A stretch of DNA of 24,665 bases from Pseudomonadota bacterium (GCA_023390055.1 JAEWDP010000098.1:1-24665), one strand, 5' to 3'; positions 1-9,162 are shown, counted from the stretch's first letter. Made by a program: numbers and translations. The notes: generated from the letters alone by a model not told the origin.

Positions 1-384
1 CAGTGCTCCCAGCTTGCCATGGCGCAGGGACAAGGTGTCCTGCTGTGCCAGCAACTGGTCCATCTTGTCTTCCACAAGCTGACGCGCCATCAACTGACGC
101 GACGTTGCCCGGTCCAGTTGCGCGCGAAGCACCGCGATCCGGTCTTCGTAATCGTGCTGCATGCGGGTCTGGCGGGCAATCGTTGTGCCGATCAGATCGT
201 CCCGCACGATCAGGTAACCTGTCGCGATGATGTAGCCGAGCGAAAACAGCGACACGAAGAGGACCGCAACCACCGTCATCCAGGGCCTGATCGTCAAGTG
301 GCGGACCTTGTCGCCACTTGCAAGTATCACAACATGTTCGATACGCTTGCGCCCAAAAGAGCGCGCTTCGCTCCGCCGTTCCAA
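1..384 (-). CDS. M23-family envelope metallopeptidase, N-terminal part (cut by window edge)
   Basis: Reading the minus strand from a TTG at 384 gives 128 codons open to base 1, so the C-terminal part lies outside the window. The visible protein has a short basic start with SFGRKR, the stretch VVILASGDKVRHLTIRPWM, one membrane segment at about residues 34-54, and then a charged, Gln/Arg/Leu-rich helix of about 65 residues that looks like a coiled coil. This layout (cytoplasmic tip, single transmembrane helix, periplasmic coiled coil, then a LytM/M23 domain) is known for rhizobial M23 peptidases that cut or regulate cell-wall cross-links. The catalytic domain itself is not visible, so the family is inferred from the N-terminus. 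The TTG start is chosen because an in-frame stop lies three codons upstream and no ATG occurs before the membrane helix; the weak AAAGAG in front is poor support. It is transcribed away from bcp's end, in the same direction as bcp. Confidence 0.7.
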   Translation of the reverse strand, partial: MERRSEARSFGRKRIEHVVILASGDKVRHLTIRPWMTVVAVLFVSLFSLGYIIATGYLIVRDDLIGTTIARQTRMQHDYEDRIAVLRAQLDRATSRQLMARQLVEDKMDQLLAQQDTLSLRHGKLGAL

Positions 385-477
385 AGCTCTTTAGCCCCCG
401 CCATCGACCCAACTTCGTCTCATGCGATTACACACGGTTAAGGTTAATGGAAAATTGACGGGCATCCTGTCTCGAGC

Positions 478-945
478 TTATGCCTCGCTGAGGCTGGCGA
501 GGACCGCGTCTGCGTGCCCGGCAACCTTGACTTTCGCCCAGATGGTTCGGATGCGGCCATCCGGTCCGATCAGAAATGTTGTACGTTCGATACCCATATA
601 GGTGCGTCCATACATGCTTTTTTCCTTCCACACGCCATAGGCCTGAGCGGTTTGTGTCGAGGCATCCGAGCCGAGGATGACACCAAGTTTATGCTTGGCC
701 GAAAACTTGTCATGGCGCTCGACCGTGTCGGGTGAGATGCCGATCACGTCCGTGTCTTTGGCCGAAAACGCTGGCAGGAGAGCCGTAAATTCCAACGCTT
801 CCGTCGTGCAGCCGCTGGTGTCGTCCTTCGGATAGAAATAGACGATGACGTTGCGGCCGGCAAAGTCGGCAAGGGATACAGTGCCGCCGCCGTCGCGCGG
901 CAGCGTGAAGTCAGGTGCGTGATCGCCCACATTCAGGTTGGTCAT
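478..945 (-). CDS. bcp: Peroxiredoxin of the BCP/PrxQ family, one-cysteine type
   Basis: A 155-aa thioredoxin-fold peroxidase that reduces hydrogen peroxide and organic hydroperoxides in the cytoplasm. The peroxidatic motif YPKDDTSGCTTEA places the reactive Cys at residue 46. The conserved Arg of the active site is in GIERTTFLIG (about residue 120). Cys46 is the only cysteine in the protein. The resolving Cys found five residues later in E. coli BCP is replaced, so turnover must use an external thiol, as in other one-Cys BCPs. The start at 945 is preferred over an upstream in-frame ATG at 1053 because AAGGAA lies just ahead of it and the protein then begins at the usual family position (MTNLNVGDHAPDF). 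The gene is divergent from the AsmA-like gene, with 110 bp between them. Confidence 0.93.
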   Translation of the reverse strand: MTNLNVGDHAPDFTLPRDGGGTVSLADFAGRNVIVYFYPKDDTSGCTTEALEFTALLPAFSAKDTDVIGISPDTVERHDKFSAKHKLGVILGSDASTQTAQAYGVWKEKSMYGRTYMGIERTTFLIGPDGRIRTIWAKVKVAGHADAVLASLSEA

Positions 946-1055
946 GTTTTTCCTTTCTTTTGCCAGGATCTTGGGAGAATAGGCTGCAGGAACATGTATA
1001 CTGAATCGGCCGGGAAGATATCCGGCGATCAGCAAACAGGTGAGCGCTTCCATTA

Positions 1056-4000
1056 ATGTCGAAGATTCGCGGCGAAAAGGTCAGCTTCAACAGCCGGGAC
1101 ATTACGCCGCTGCATTCCTTACCTTCGGCACAGGCCGAAGACCCGATCATTGTTCACTGCCCGGCGCCTCGTACGCGGATGCGTCTGGCTGGCCGGATGC
1201 TTGTCCTTTTCCTGGTGCTGATCCTGACTGCTGCGGCCAGTGCCTTCGTCGCGATCGAGGGCGGAGCAGTCGATGGTGCATTGTCCGCGCGCGCCCATGA
1301 TGCGCTCAATGATGCGATCGGCCCCCGTTACAGGGCATCTGTCGGTTCGGCGGCCATTCGGTTCGATTCGGATTTCCGCCTGGCGCTTGAAGCGCGCGAC
1401 GTCGATATCGTCGAGCAGGCGACCGGATTGCATCTCAGCCGCACCGAAGCGATGCGGATGGCGATCGACCCGCTGGCTTTACTTGCGGGACATATTTCGA
1501 TCCGCCACATGGAAGCAGATGGGGTGCATCTCGATACGGGGGCCTTTCCTGCCAGCAACGGCATGGAATTGTCACAGGTACGTGTCGACAGGCTTCCTCA
1601 CCTGCTTGAGCAATCGTTCCAACGTCTCGATGAAGCGCGCAATCTCATGGAGCGGACAGGTACAAGCTCGATCACGATCTCGGGGGTCGAAATCCTTTTG
1701 CCTGCCCCTCCCGGGCGCAAGCCGATTTCGGTGAATATTGCCAAGCTCGATCTTAGCCGTTCTGGTCCGGGCGCAATCGATGTGACAGGCGAGGTCTTTG
1801 TCGAGGGCAGGGCCGCAGGGCTTGCCGTCAGGGCATCCGTTGTAAATGGGGTGACGTCGTCTTTTGCGGCGAAGGTCTCCGGCATCGAGGTGACCCCCTT
1901 TCTCCTGCGTCGTGCCGATGATGGAGCACCGCGCGATGGCGTGCAGGGATCCGTCGATCTGGAATTGCAGGCCGTGCGGGCACGCTCAGGCACGCCACCC
2001 GTCATAACCGCAAAGCTGATACAATTTCCCGGTCTGTTCTATTTTGACGGTGTCCATCAGGAATTGTCGGGCGGATCCATCAATCTCGCATTCGACTTTT
2101 CGAAAAATTCGCTGGAAATTCTTCCCTCTGAACTGCGGTTTGGCGAAACCCTTTTGCCTTTTGTCGGTGCCATCGTTGATCTCGACCAGCTTGATCCATC
2201 CGAAACGCGACCAGGTTACGGCCTCAATGTGTTGGTCAGCGGTGGTCGCGCAACGGTTGCCGATTCTGGAGAGGCGCCGGCAATATTCGATCTGAGGGCC
2301 ACCGGGCGCTATCTTGCGCTCGATCGTCAGCTTGAATTCGATGACATGCTGGTGTCGAGCCCGCACGGCAGCATGGCGGGATCATTACGCGTACGTTTTG
2401 GTGACGCGTCTCCCGAGATCAGCTTTGGCGCCCAGTTGCCGACGATGCAGGTTTCCGGCGTGAAACAGTTCTGGCCATACTGGATGGCCAGAAAGCCACG
2501 TGAGTGGGTTCTCGAAAACATGTTTGGCGGCACCGTCAGCGATGGCTCGATCGCCGTCTTTATTCCAGAGGGCCGGATGAAGGGGCCAGAACATCCCATG
2601 GAGCTCGATGGCGATGAACTGCGCATAGCCTTCGACATAACGGGTGCCCGCATGAACCTGCCTGGCGACATTCCGCCATTGCGGGAACTGACGGGAAACT
2701 TCGACCTGCGCGGCGAGGTGATGAAGGTCTCCGTGGAGGGGGCAAAGTCCTATTTTGCGTCCGACCGATCCGTTGCCGTTGGCGGCTCCACCTTCACGAT
2801 TGGATCGACCTACACCAAGCCTTTGATGGGAGAGCTTTTACTCAATGTTTCCGGGGCGGCGGATGCCGTGAGCGAACTTGCGAACTTCAGGCCACTTGAA
2901 GCCTTGAAGGATACCGACTTCCATCCAGAAGACTTCAGTGGCACGGCCGATGCCAGGGTGCACGCCGTTTTTGGGTTGATTGCCGACCAGGAGCCGCCCG
3001 AACCTGTGTGGACCGCCGAACTGAAGCTCCAAGATGTCGATCTTCGACCTGAATTCTCAGGTCGTTCGATTTCCGACATCACCGGCACCTTGAAGGTCGA
3101 TCCGCAATCGGCAAACCTGAGTGCCAGCGCAGCCATCGACACCGTACCTGTGAAAGTGGATTTCCTCGAGCCTGTCGGTCGTCGCTCTAAGGTGGAACGC
3201 GTACGCACCATCAGGGCGAACCTTAACAACAGGCAGCGTGAAATTCTGGCTCCAGGCCTGGGTGAGGTCATCGATGGTAGCGTTCAGGCAAAGGTGCAGA
3301 TCCTTCAAGACAGCCGCCAGTGCATCGAACTCGATCTTACGAAGGCAGCTCTTTCTGTGCCATGGGTCGGATGGACGAAGGGAAGCGGCATTCCCGCAAA
3401 GGCCACGTTTATCGTCGACAATGTCGACGGAAGCGACCATGTGGACAATTTCAGGCTTGATGGTGACGGTTTTGGTGCGCGCGGCGAGCTTCTGCTTCTA
3501 AACGGTGCGCTGCAATCGGCAAGTTTCTCGTCCCTCAAATTGTCGCCGCTGGACGATTATGCCGTCAATCTCACACGTCGCGGCGGTGGCATGCAGATCT
3601 CCGTCAATGGTGCGGTTGCCGACATGCGCCCGGTCCTGACCCGACTGAGGAGCAAGGACGGTGCCACCGATGGCGACAATGGCAATACGGCGATCAAGGT
3701 GAAGCTTGATCAGGCAATCGGGTTTTCGGATGAACGCCTGTCGAATGTAACCATGGACCTCAAGACAAAAGGCGGAAGGATTACAGCCGCCGATTTTTCC
3801 GCGATCACCGGCCATGGAGGCCCAGTGGTCAGCCAGATGGACGCGAACGATACCATCACGATCACCAGCGGTGACGCCGGTTCGATTGCCCGTTTCGCCG
3901 GCCTTTACGACAAGATGAGCGGCGGTCTGCTCAACGTTACCCTCAGATCCATGCAGAACGGTGCGTGGAGCGGATCGGTTGACGTCCGCAACTTTTCGCT

Positions 4001-4445
4001 CCTCAATGAAGCACGCTTGCAATCACTCGTGTCTACCCCGACCGGCAAGGATGGCCGCAGTCTCAACGCCGCCGTCAAGCGCGATATCGACGTGAGTTCG
4101 GCGCGTTTTCAACGGGGCTTTGCCCGTATTGTCTATCGTGACAGCACGCTGTCGGTGGAAAATGGCGTGGTGCGTGGCGAGCAGATCGGTGCAAGCTTCC
4201 AGGGGGTCCTGCGCGATGCGAACGGCAATATGGAAATGACCGGCACCTTCATGCCGGCCTACGGGTTGAACCGTCTGTTCGCCGAGCTGCCGATCATCGG
4301 CATTTTTCTTGGCAATGGCCGTGACCGGGGACTTTTGGGCATCACGTTCAAGCTTGAGGGACCGTTTTCCCAGCCGCGCCTGACGGTCAATCCATTATCG
4401 ATCATAGCGCCTGGGATCTTCCGGCAGATCTTCGAGTTTCAGTAA
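1056..4445 (+). CDS. Large AsmA/YhdP-like (DUF3971-type) envelope protein
   Basis: A 1129-aa protein with a short cytoplasmic N-terminus, a single membrane anchor at about residues 45-67 (MLVLFLVLILTAAASAF follows Arg-rich MRLAGR), and then about 1060 residues of low-cysteine beta-rich sequence with many alternating hydrophobic residues. The C-terminus (about 950-1129) has the LSVENGVVRGEQIGASFQG and GTFMPAYGLNRLF patterns of the AsmA-like C-terminal region, including a final hydrophobic tail. Family knowledge: YhdP/TamB/AsmA-type proteins form long beta grooves that span the periplasm and help move phospholipids to the outer membrane. The assignment of this gene to that role is inference. 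ATG 1056 is the first start. Its ribosome site is weak (AGG about 15 bases upstream), and the in-frame ATG at the RMRLAGRM segment could serve instead. It is much longer than AsmA and close to YhdP length. Confidence 0.8.
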   Translation: MSKIRGEKVSFNSRDITPLHSLPSAQAEDPIIVHCPAPRTRMRLAGRMLVLFLVLILTAAASAFVAIEGGAVDGALSARAHDALNDAIGPRYRASVGSAAIRFDSDFRLALEARDVDIVEQATGLHLSRTEAMRMAIDPLALLAGHISIRHMEADGVHLDTGAFPASNGMELSQVRVDRLPHLLEQSFQRLDEARNLMERTGTSSITISGVEILLPAPPGRKPISVNIAKLDLSRSGPGAIDVTGEVFVEGRAAGLAVRASVVNGVTSSFAAKVSGIEVTPFLLRRADDGAPRDGVQGSVDLELQAVRARSGTPPVITAKLIQFPGLFYFDGVHQELSGGSINLAFDFSKNSLEILPSELRFGETLLPFVGAIVDLDQLDPSETRPGYGLNVLVSGGRATVADSGEAPAIFDLRATGRYLALDRQLEFDDMLVSSPHGSMAGSLRVRFGDASPEISFGAQLPTMQVSGVKQFWPYWMARKPREWVLENMFGGTVSDGSIAVFIPEGRMKGPEHPMELDGDELRIAFDITGARMNLPGDIPPLRELTGNFDLRGEVMKVSVEGAKSYFASDRSVAVGGSTFTIGSTYTKPLMGELLLNVSGAADAVSELANFRPLEALKDTDFHPEDFSGTADARVHAVFGLIADQEPPEPVWTAELKLQDVDLRPEFSGRSISDITGTLKVDPQSANLSASAAIDTVPVKVDFLEPVGRRSKVERVRTIRANLNNRQREILAPGLGEVIDGSVQAKVQILQDSRQCIELDLTKAALSVPWVGWTKGSGIPAKATFIVDNVDGSDHVDNFRLDGDGFGARGELLLLNGALQSASFSSLKLSPLDDYAVNLTRRGGGMQISVNGAVADMRPVLTRLRSKDGATDGDNGNTAIKVKLDQAIGFSDERLSNVTMDLKTKGGRITAADFSAITGHGGPVVSQMDANDTITITSGDAGSIARFAGLYDKMSGGLLNVTLRSMQNGAWSGSVDVRNFSLLNEARLQSLVSTPTGKDGRSLNAAVKRDIDVSSARFQRGFARIVYRDSTLSVENGVVRGEQIGASFQGVLRDANGNMEMTGTFMPAYGLNRLFAELPIIGIFLGNGRDRGLLGITFKLEGPFSQPRLTVNPLSIIAPGIFRQIFEFQ

Positions 4446-4544
4446 GATATCGTCATCAAGGCACACACCATGTTCACGCTCACCCCCGGCTCTTGCGAGT
4501 AAGGGGGCCGCATGCGGAGGCGGGCCGGACGTTGAACTGAGCGA

Positions 4545-5798
4545 TCAGGAAGGCCGTATGAGCAGGTGCTTCTTCCTTCCAAGCGACAGTTTGATGATCT
4601 GGTCACCCGTGACGTCGTCGGAACCGATCACCTTGCGTTCGTCGGAAACTGCAATGTCATTGATACGCACGGCACCACCCTTTACGTGACGGCGTGCCTC
4701 ACCATTTGACGCAGCAAGGCCGGCGCGCACGATAAGTGCAAGCAGACCAATGCCGGCATCAAGCTCGGCGCTCGGCACATCGATCGAGGGCAGGTTGTCG
4801 GCGATCGCCCCCTCCTCAAACGTCTTGCGTGCCGTCTCAAAGGCCTGCTCAGCAGCCTGGCGCCCATGCAGCATTGCCGTGATCTCGGTCGCCAGTACCT
4901 TCTTCACCTCGTTGATTTCCGAGCCACCAAGGGCAGACAGTCTGGCAATCTCGTCCATCGGCAGGGTCGTGTAAAGTTTCAAGAAGCGCGAGACATCGGC
5001 ATCTTCGGTGTTTCGCCAGTACTGCCAGAAGTCATAGGCGGAGAGCAGGTCTGGATTAAGCCAGACGGCTCCAGACAGGGACTTGCCCATCTTGGCACCG
5101 GAAGCTGTCGTCAACAGCGGCGAGGTCAATGCATAAAGTTGCGGTGTCCCCATCCGGTGACCAAGGTCTATGCCGTTGACGATATTGCCCCATTGATCTG
5201 ATCCGCCCATCTGCAGGCGTACGTCATAACGCTTGTTGAGCTCGACAAAGTCGTAGGCCTGAAGGATCATGTAATTGAATTCGAGGAAGGACAGGGACTG
5301 CTCACGTTCAAGACGCATTTTGACGCTGTCGAATGCGAGCATGCGGTTGACCGAGAAATGGCGACCGACATCGCGCAGAAATTCGAGATAATTGATGCCG
5401 AGCAGCCAGTCCGCATTGTTGATCATCAAAGCATCGTTCTTGCCGTCGCCATAGGCCAGGTAATTGGAAAAGACGCTTTTGATCCCTGCGATGTTGCTGG
5501 CAATGGTCTGCGGCGTCATCAACTGGCGGGCTTCGTCCTTGAAGGAGGGATCACCTACCATGCCGGTTCCACCGCCCATCAGCGAAATCGGACGGTGACC
5601 CGTTGCCTGAAACCAATGGAGCATCATGATCTGGATCAGTCCGCCGGCGTGGAGGCTGGGCGCTGTGGGATCAAAGCCGATATAGGCGCTGACAGTCTCC
5701 CGGGCGAGGAGATCATCGAGACCGCTTTCATCAGAAATCTGATGGATGAAGCCGCGTTCTTGCATGACGCGGAGGAAATCGGACTTGAAGCTTTGCAT
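4545..5798 (-). CDS. tyrS: Tyrosyl-tRNA synthetase
   Basis: A 417-aa cytoplasmic class I aminoacyl-tRNA synthetase that charges tRNA-Tyr. The HIGH-like motif is HAGG at residues 50-53 after FDPTAPSL. The substrate pocket contains GGSDQWGN at 198-205, and the KMSKS-like loop is KMGKS at 236-240. The last about 60 residues form the S4 RNA-binding domain (ARRHVKGGAVRIND to the end), which binds the tRNA. Length and domain order are normal for bacterial TyrRS. It converges with the AsmA-like gene (99-bp gap holding the perfect 10-base palindrome CCGCATGCGG but no T-run) and diverges from anmK (95 bp). The start ATG at 5798 gives the usual N-terminus; GAGAT precedes it by six bases. Confidence 0.97.
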   Translation of the reverse strand: MQSFKSDFLRVMQERGFIHQISDESGLDDLLARETVSAYIGFDPTAPSLHAGGLIQIMMLHWFQATGHRPISLMGGGTGMVGDPSFKDEARQLMTPQTIASNIAGIKSVFSNYLAYGDGKNDALMINNADWLLGINYLEFLRDVGRHFSVNRMLAFDSVKMRLEREQSLSFLEFNYMILQAYDFVELNKRYDVRLQMGGSDQWGNIVNGIDLGHRMGTPQLYALTSPLLTTASGAKMGKSLSGAVWLNPDLLSAYDFWQYWRNTEDADVSRFLKLYTTLPMDEIARLSALGGSEINEVKKVLATEITAMLHGRQAAEQAFETARKTFEEGAIADNLPSIDVPSAELDAGIGLLALIVRAGLAASNGEARRHVKGGAVRINDIAVSDERKVIGSDDVTGDQIIKLSLGRKKHLLIRPS

Positions 5799-5893
5799 GG
5801 ACTATCTCTGCGAAGGATGTTTCTTGGGCACGGCCGGGCGTCTAGCACTGATTTGACGCATAATCACTTCAAAATTGATTCTGGAAGTTCGCG

Positions 5894-7036
5894 ATGAGCA
5901 ATATGAAGACGGCAATCGGGTTGATGAGCGGGACATCGCTGGACGGTATCGATGTGGCTCTGGTGCATACGGACGGGGACGGACTGGTAAAGCGGGGACC
6001 GTTCCTGGGGGTTCGTTATGACGAGGCTTTCCGCAAGCAACTGAAATGCGGCATCGAGGAGGCAAGATCCATTCGTGAACGGCGCCAGCGGCCCGGTAAC
6101 CTGGCAGCGCTTGAGAAGGAGCTGACGCTGAGACATGCGGCTGCAATCGACAAGTTTCGGACGCTTTACGGATTGCAGCGAAGTGATATCGATATTGTCG
6201 GGTTTCATGGGCAAACGCTGTTGCACCGCCCCGACAGTGGTCTGACTGTCCAGATTGGTGATGGTCAGTTGCTTGCAGACGAAACGGATCTCGCCGTTGT
6301 TTTTGACATGCGGGCCAATGACATGATCCATGGCGGGGAGGGGGCCCCGCTTGTTCCGGCTTACCATAGTGCCCTGGCGCATACCCTTTCACTGCGTGGC
6401 AAACCGGTCTGTTTCGTCAATATCGGCGGCATTTCGAACCTGACATTCATCGGTAGTGACGGTGCGCTTGTCGCCTACGACAGCGGACCAGGCAATACGC
6501 TGATCGATCAGTGGGTCGAGGCCCATGCAGGCATCCCGTTCGACAAGGATGGCAAGATTGCAACGGCGGGAAAGGTGATCGAGGCTCTGGCCGAAGAATA
6601 TCTTGCCAATCGGTTCTTTCTTGATAATGCGCGTCGGTCTCTCGACAGGGGCGACTTCGTTTTGCCGCAACACGACCGGGCGGATCTTTGTGACGGCGCG
6701 CGTACGCTTGCCTATGTGGCGGCGGCCGCGATCGTGAAGTCGGCGGGCCATCTGCCGGAAAAGCCGGTTATGTATATCGTCTGTGGTGGCGGCCGTCTCA
6801 ACCATGTGATCATGAAAGATCTGACAATGCTTGCAGCACGTCATGGTGCCAGCGTCATGGCGGCGGAGGCGGCCGGCTTTAACGGTGATGCCATGGAGGC
6901 CGAAGCATGGGCCTATCTGGCCGTGCGACACCTGACCGGATTACCGTTGACATATCCCGCAACAACCGGTGTGGAGACCCCCGTCAGCGGTGGATTGTTC
7001 GTGTCGCCGAGGCAGGGTCTCAGATATGCGGATTGA
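5894..7036 (+). CDS. anmK: Anhydro-N-acetylmuramic acid kinase
   Basis: A 380-aa sugar kinase that converts 1,6-anhydro-MurNAc, released during peptidoglycan recycling, into MurNAc-6-phosphate using ATP. The N-terminal phosphate loop is GLMSGTSLDGIDVAL at about residues 9-23. Other family blocks are FHGQTLLHRP (about 109-118), GGEGAPLVPAYH, FVNIGGISN, DSGPGNTLIDQW and, near the C-terminus, CGGGRLNHVIM. Length is close to the E. coli enzyme (369 aa). The start at 5894 has GGAAG seven bases upstream; an ATG three codons later lacks such a site. Its neighbour across the intergenic region, tyrS, is divergent, an arrangement common in rhizobia. No murQ or nagZ is in the window. Confidence 0.96.
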   Translation: MSNMKTAIGLMSGTSLDGIDVALVHTDGDGLVKRGPFLGVRYDEAFRKQLKCGIEEARSIRERRQRPGNLAALEKELTLRHAAAIDKFRTLYGLQRSDIDIVGFHGQTLLHRPDSGLTVQIGDGQLLADETDLAVVFDMRANDMIHGGEGAPLVPAYHSALAHTLSLRGKPVCFVNIGGISNLTFIGSDGALVAYDSGPGNTLIDQWVEAHAGIPFDKDGKIATAGKVIEALAEEYLANRFFLDNARRSLDRGDFVLPQHDRADLCDGARTLAYVAAAAIVKSAGHLPEKPVMYIVCGGGRLNHVIMKDLTMLAARHGASVMAAEAAGFNGDAMEAEAWAYLAVRHLTGLPLTYPATTGVETPVSGGLFVSPRQGLRYAD

Positions 7037-7082
7037 TGATCAACCTGCCATCTGGTTTCAATTGCCCGTCTCGCGCCGTTGT

Positions 7083-7112
7083 TTGTGAAGGATGGGAGCA
7101 CGCAAGCTATAT
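7083..7112 (+). promoter_or_regulatory. Possible housekeeping promoter for the GGDEF gene
   Basis: TTGTGA and CTATAT are separated by 18 bases. CTATAT is a common -10 form in alphaproteobacteria. Transcription would start near 7119, about 90 bases before the cyclase start. This is a motif match only. Confidence 0.3.
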
Positions 7113-7209
7113 TCGACGGATCACGGATTTGCGCACTTAACGATTGCTTTGGTGATGACACGTATGATGGCGCTCTTGGGGACAAATACCGTGCTGCGAC
7201 ACGTTTGAC

Positions 7210-8406
7210 ATGAACGGAACAAACTTCTTTCTGGCGGTCAATTTCATTGTGGCAATGTCGTTTTGCGCAGTGTTCATCGTGGTGTCGACCCAAAGCCGGT
7301 CCCGGGTTGCCGCCTTGTGGATTGCGGCGGGATTTGCCGTTGCTTCGCTATCGACATTTTCCGAACTCCTGGTGGCCCACACCGACTGGGAGAAGCTGCC
7401 AGCCATTTCAGCCTTTGCAAGCCTGCTAGGCGGACTGCTCCTGCTTCACATCGGCATCTCGACGCTCTATGGCCGACCGGTACGGAAAATCCTGGCAATC
7501 GTATATTTTGCCGGCTGGTGCGTTGTCGACATGGTGATCTACGATCTTCCGCGTGGCACGGCGTCCCACGCATTTACCTATCAGGCCCCTTTTGCGTTGC
7601 TGGCCGTTTCCGCGTCGATCTCTGTCATGCGCTCAAAACGGAAGCTTCTGATCGATCGGGCGCTGGCTCTGCTTCTGCTTTTGACGGCGGTCCATTTTGT
7701 TAGCAAGGCGGTGCTCGCCATCTGGGTAGGTGCCGGCAAGACGGCCAAGGACTACATCACGACCGATTATGCATTGATTTCGCAAAGCGCTACCGGGGTG
7801 ATGGTCGTGGCCGCAGGTCTGATGCTTCTTTCCGTTCTGGTTCTTGAGATCATGACCGATGAACGGACAAATGCGCAGGTCGATATCCTGTCTTCGCTCT
7901 ATAACCGGCGTGGTTTCGAGACGAAGGTCGCAAGCCTGCTTCAAGATTATCCGCAAGATTGCCATTGTGTGATCGTGTGCGATCTGGACCGTTTCAAGAC
8001 GATAAACGACACCCACGGACACCACGGCGGTGACGCCGTGATCTGCACCGTTGCGCAGCGATTTTGCGCAGACGCACCTGCAAATGCGGTCATCGCTCGT
8101 CTGGGGGGTGAGGAATTTGCGCTCTTTCTCCCCGCAACCGATCTTGATGACGCTGTCAACCTGGCCGAGAGACTGCGTTCGGCTCTTGCCATGCAGGCAG
8201 TTGCCGAACTTCCCGCCGATTTCAGGGTTACGGCCAGTTTTGGCGTTGCCGAACTCGGCGCAGGTGTTGATCTGACGGCTGCCATGCGCAATGCCGACAG
8301 GGCACTTTATGAGGCAAAGGAGGCAGGACGAAACCGTGTCAGCTTTGATGGACCATTGCGCCGACTGATTTCGTCCGTGCCGGCAGTTGCAGCCAGAAAT
8401 CTCTAA
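7210..8406 (+). CDS. Membrane-bound diguanylate cyclase (GGDEF domain)
   Basis: A 398-aa protein with a hydrophobic N-terminal half (about seven membrane segments between residues 5 and 217), a short helical linker (LEIMTDERTNAQVDILSSLYNRRGF) and a C-terminal GGDEF domain (about 222-385). The signature is GGEEF at residues 299-303, a catalytically competent form. The metal-binding Asp is in VIVCDLDRFKTIND, and NADRALYEAKEAGRN closes the domain. It should make cyclic di-GMP from two GTP, controlling attachment or motility; the N-terminal sensor is not a named family I recognise. The allosteric inhibition site (RxxD, nine to six residues before GGEEF) reads PANA, so product feedback is probably absent. 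Start ATG 7210 lacks a clear ribosome site but gives a natural membrane N-terminus. Confidence 0.93.
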   Translation: MNGTNFFLAVNFIVAMSFCAVFIVVSTQSRSRVAALWIAAGFAVASLSTFSELLVAHTDWEKLPAISAFASLLGGLLLLHIGISTLYGRPVRKILAIVYFAGWCVVDMVIYDLPRGTASHAFTYQAPFALLAVSASISVMRSKRKLLIDRALALLLLLTAVHFVSKAVLAIWVGAGKTAKDYITTDYALISQSATGVMVVAAGLMLLSVLVLEIMTDERTNAQVDILSSLYNRRGFETKVASLLQDYPQDCHCVIVCDLDRFKTINDTHGHHGGDAVICTVAQRFCADAPANAVIARLGGEEFALFLPATDLDDAVNLAERLRSALAMQAVAELPADFRVTASFGVAELGAGVDLTAAMRNADRALYEAKEAGRNRVSFDGPLRRLISSVPAVAARNL

Positions 8407-8440
8407 CGCCAGGAACTTCTGGCGCCAGAAGTCCCTAGCG
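8407..8440. terminator. Long palindrome between convergent genes, likely bidirectional terminator
   Basis: Bases 8415-8432 are a perfect 18-base palindrome (ACTTCTGGCGCCAGAAGT). The flanks continue pairing with two mismatches, out to 8407 and 8440. It starts right after the cyclase stop (8406) and overlaps the stop of the opposite gene (8435-8437). There is no long T-run, so it may act as a transcript-end stabiliser as much as a classic intrinsic terminator. Confidence 0.65.
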
Positions 8441-9112
8441 AATGCGTTTGGCGGCAGGTTCCGGCACGAGTTCTCCATCCAGACGGCGATCGAGATAGTC
8501 CTCGCACTCGGAAAGCAATGTTTCCACATGCGTGTTGAAGAAGTGGTTTGCACCGCCCAGCGTCTTGTGCGTGATCAAGATGCCCTTTTGCGCCTTCAGC
8601 TTCTCGACGAGGCCCTGGACGTCCTTTTCAGGGGTGACCCTGTCGGCATCGCCATGGATGATCAGCCCGGAGGAAGGGCAGGGCGCCAGGAAAGAGAAGT
8701 CGTAGATATTCGGCTGTGGTGCGATCGACATGAAACCTTCGATTTCCGGCCGACGCATCAAAAGCTGCATGCCGATCCAGGCGCCGAAGGAATAGCCGGC
8801 AACCCAGCAGCTCTTCGAATCAGGATGCAGGCTCTGGACCCAGTCGAGCGCAGATGCTGCATCGGACAATTCGCCGGCGCCATGGTCGAATTCTCCCTGG
8901 CTGCGTCCGATTCCACGGAAATTGAAGCGCAGCGTCGTGAAGCCGCGCTTTTGAAACATGTAGAACAGCTGGTAGACGATCTGATTGTTCATTGTGCCCC
9001 CGAACTGCGGATGCGGGTGCAAGATGATGGCAATCGGAGCGCTCTTCTCCTTGGAGGGCTGGTAGCGTCCTTCGAGGCGGCCCGCAGGGCCGTTGAAGAT
9101 GACTTCAGGCAT
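8435..9112 (-). CDS. Alpha/beta hydrolase, small serine-hydrolase type
   Basis: A 225-aa cytoplasmic alpha/beta hydrolase. The nucleophile elbow is GYSFGAW with Ser108. The oxyanion region is HPHPQFGGTMNN (residues 32-43), the acid is in HGDADRV (Asp155 or Asp157), and the catalytic His is in GGANHFF (His190). The N-terminal MPEVIFNGPAGRLEGRY is typical of a widely conserved proteobacterial family of unknown substrate. The start at 9112 is preferred over the ATG five codons upstream because CCGGAG lies six bases ahead of it. The gene diverges from the suf operon, so the 225-bp gap with the iron-type operators is shared; whether those also act on this gene is unknown. Confidence 0.88.
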   Translation of the reverse strand: MPEVIFNGPAGRLEGRYQPSKEKSAPIAIILHPHPQFGGTMNNQIVYQLFYMFQKRGFTTLRFNFRGIGRSQGEFDHGAGELSDAASALDWVQSLHPDSKSCWVAGYSFGAWIGMQLLMRRPEIEGFMSIAPQPNIYDFSFLAPCPSSGLIIHGDADRVTPEKDVQGLVEKLKAQKGILITHKTLGGANHFFNTHVETLLSECEDYLDRRLDGELVPEPAAKRIR

Positions 9113-9162
9113 AGGTACTCCGGTCACATGTTCAGTTCGTTCACCGAGTGCAAAGTCGAGAC

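Noticed and set aside
4446..4544. Terminator between the AsmA-like gene and tyrS
   Set aside because: A 10-base palindrome is present but too short, without a T-run, to call a terminator.
7633..8553. Minus-strand frame of 306 codons opposite the diguanylate cyclase
   Set aside because: Spans the cyclase domain and the terminator palindrome; no protein features.
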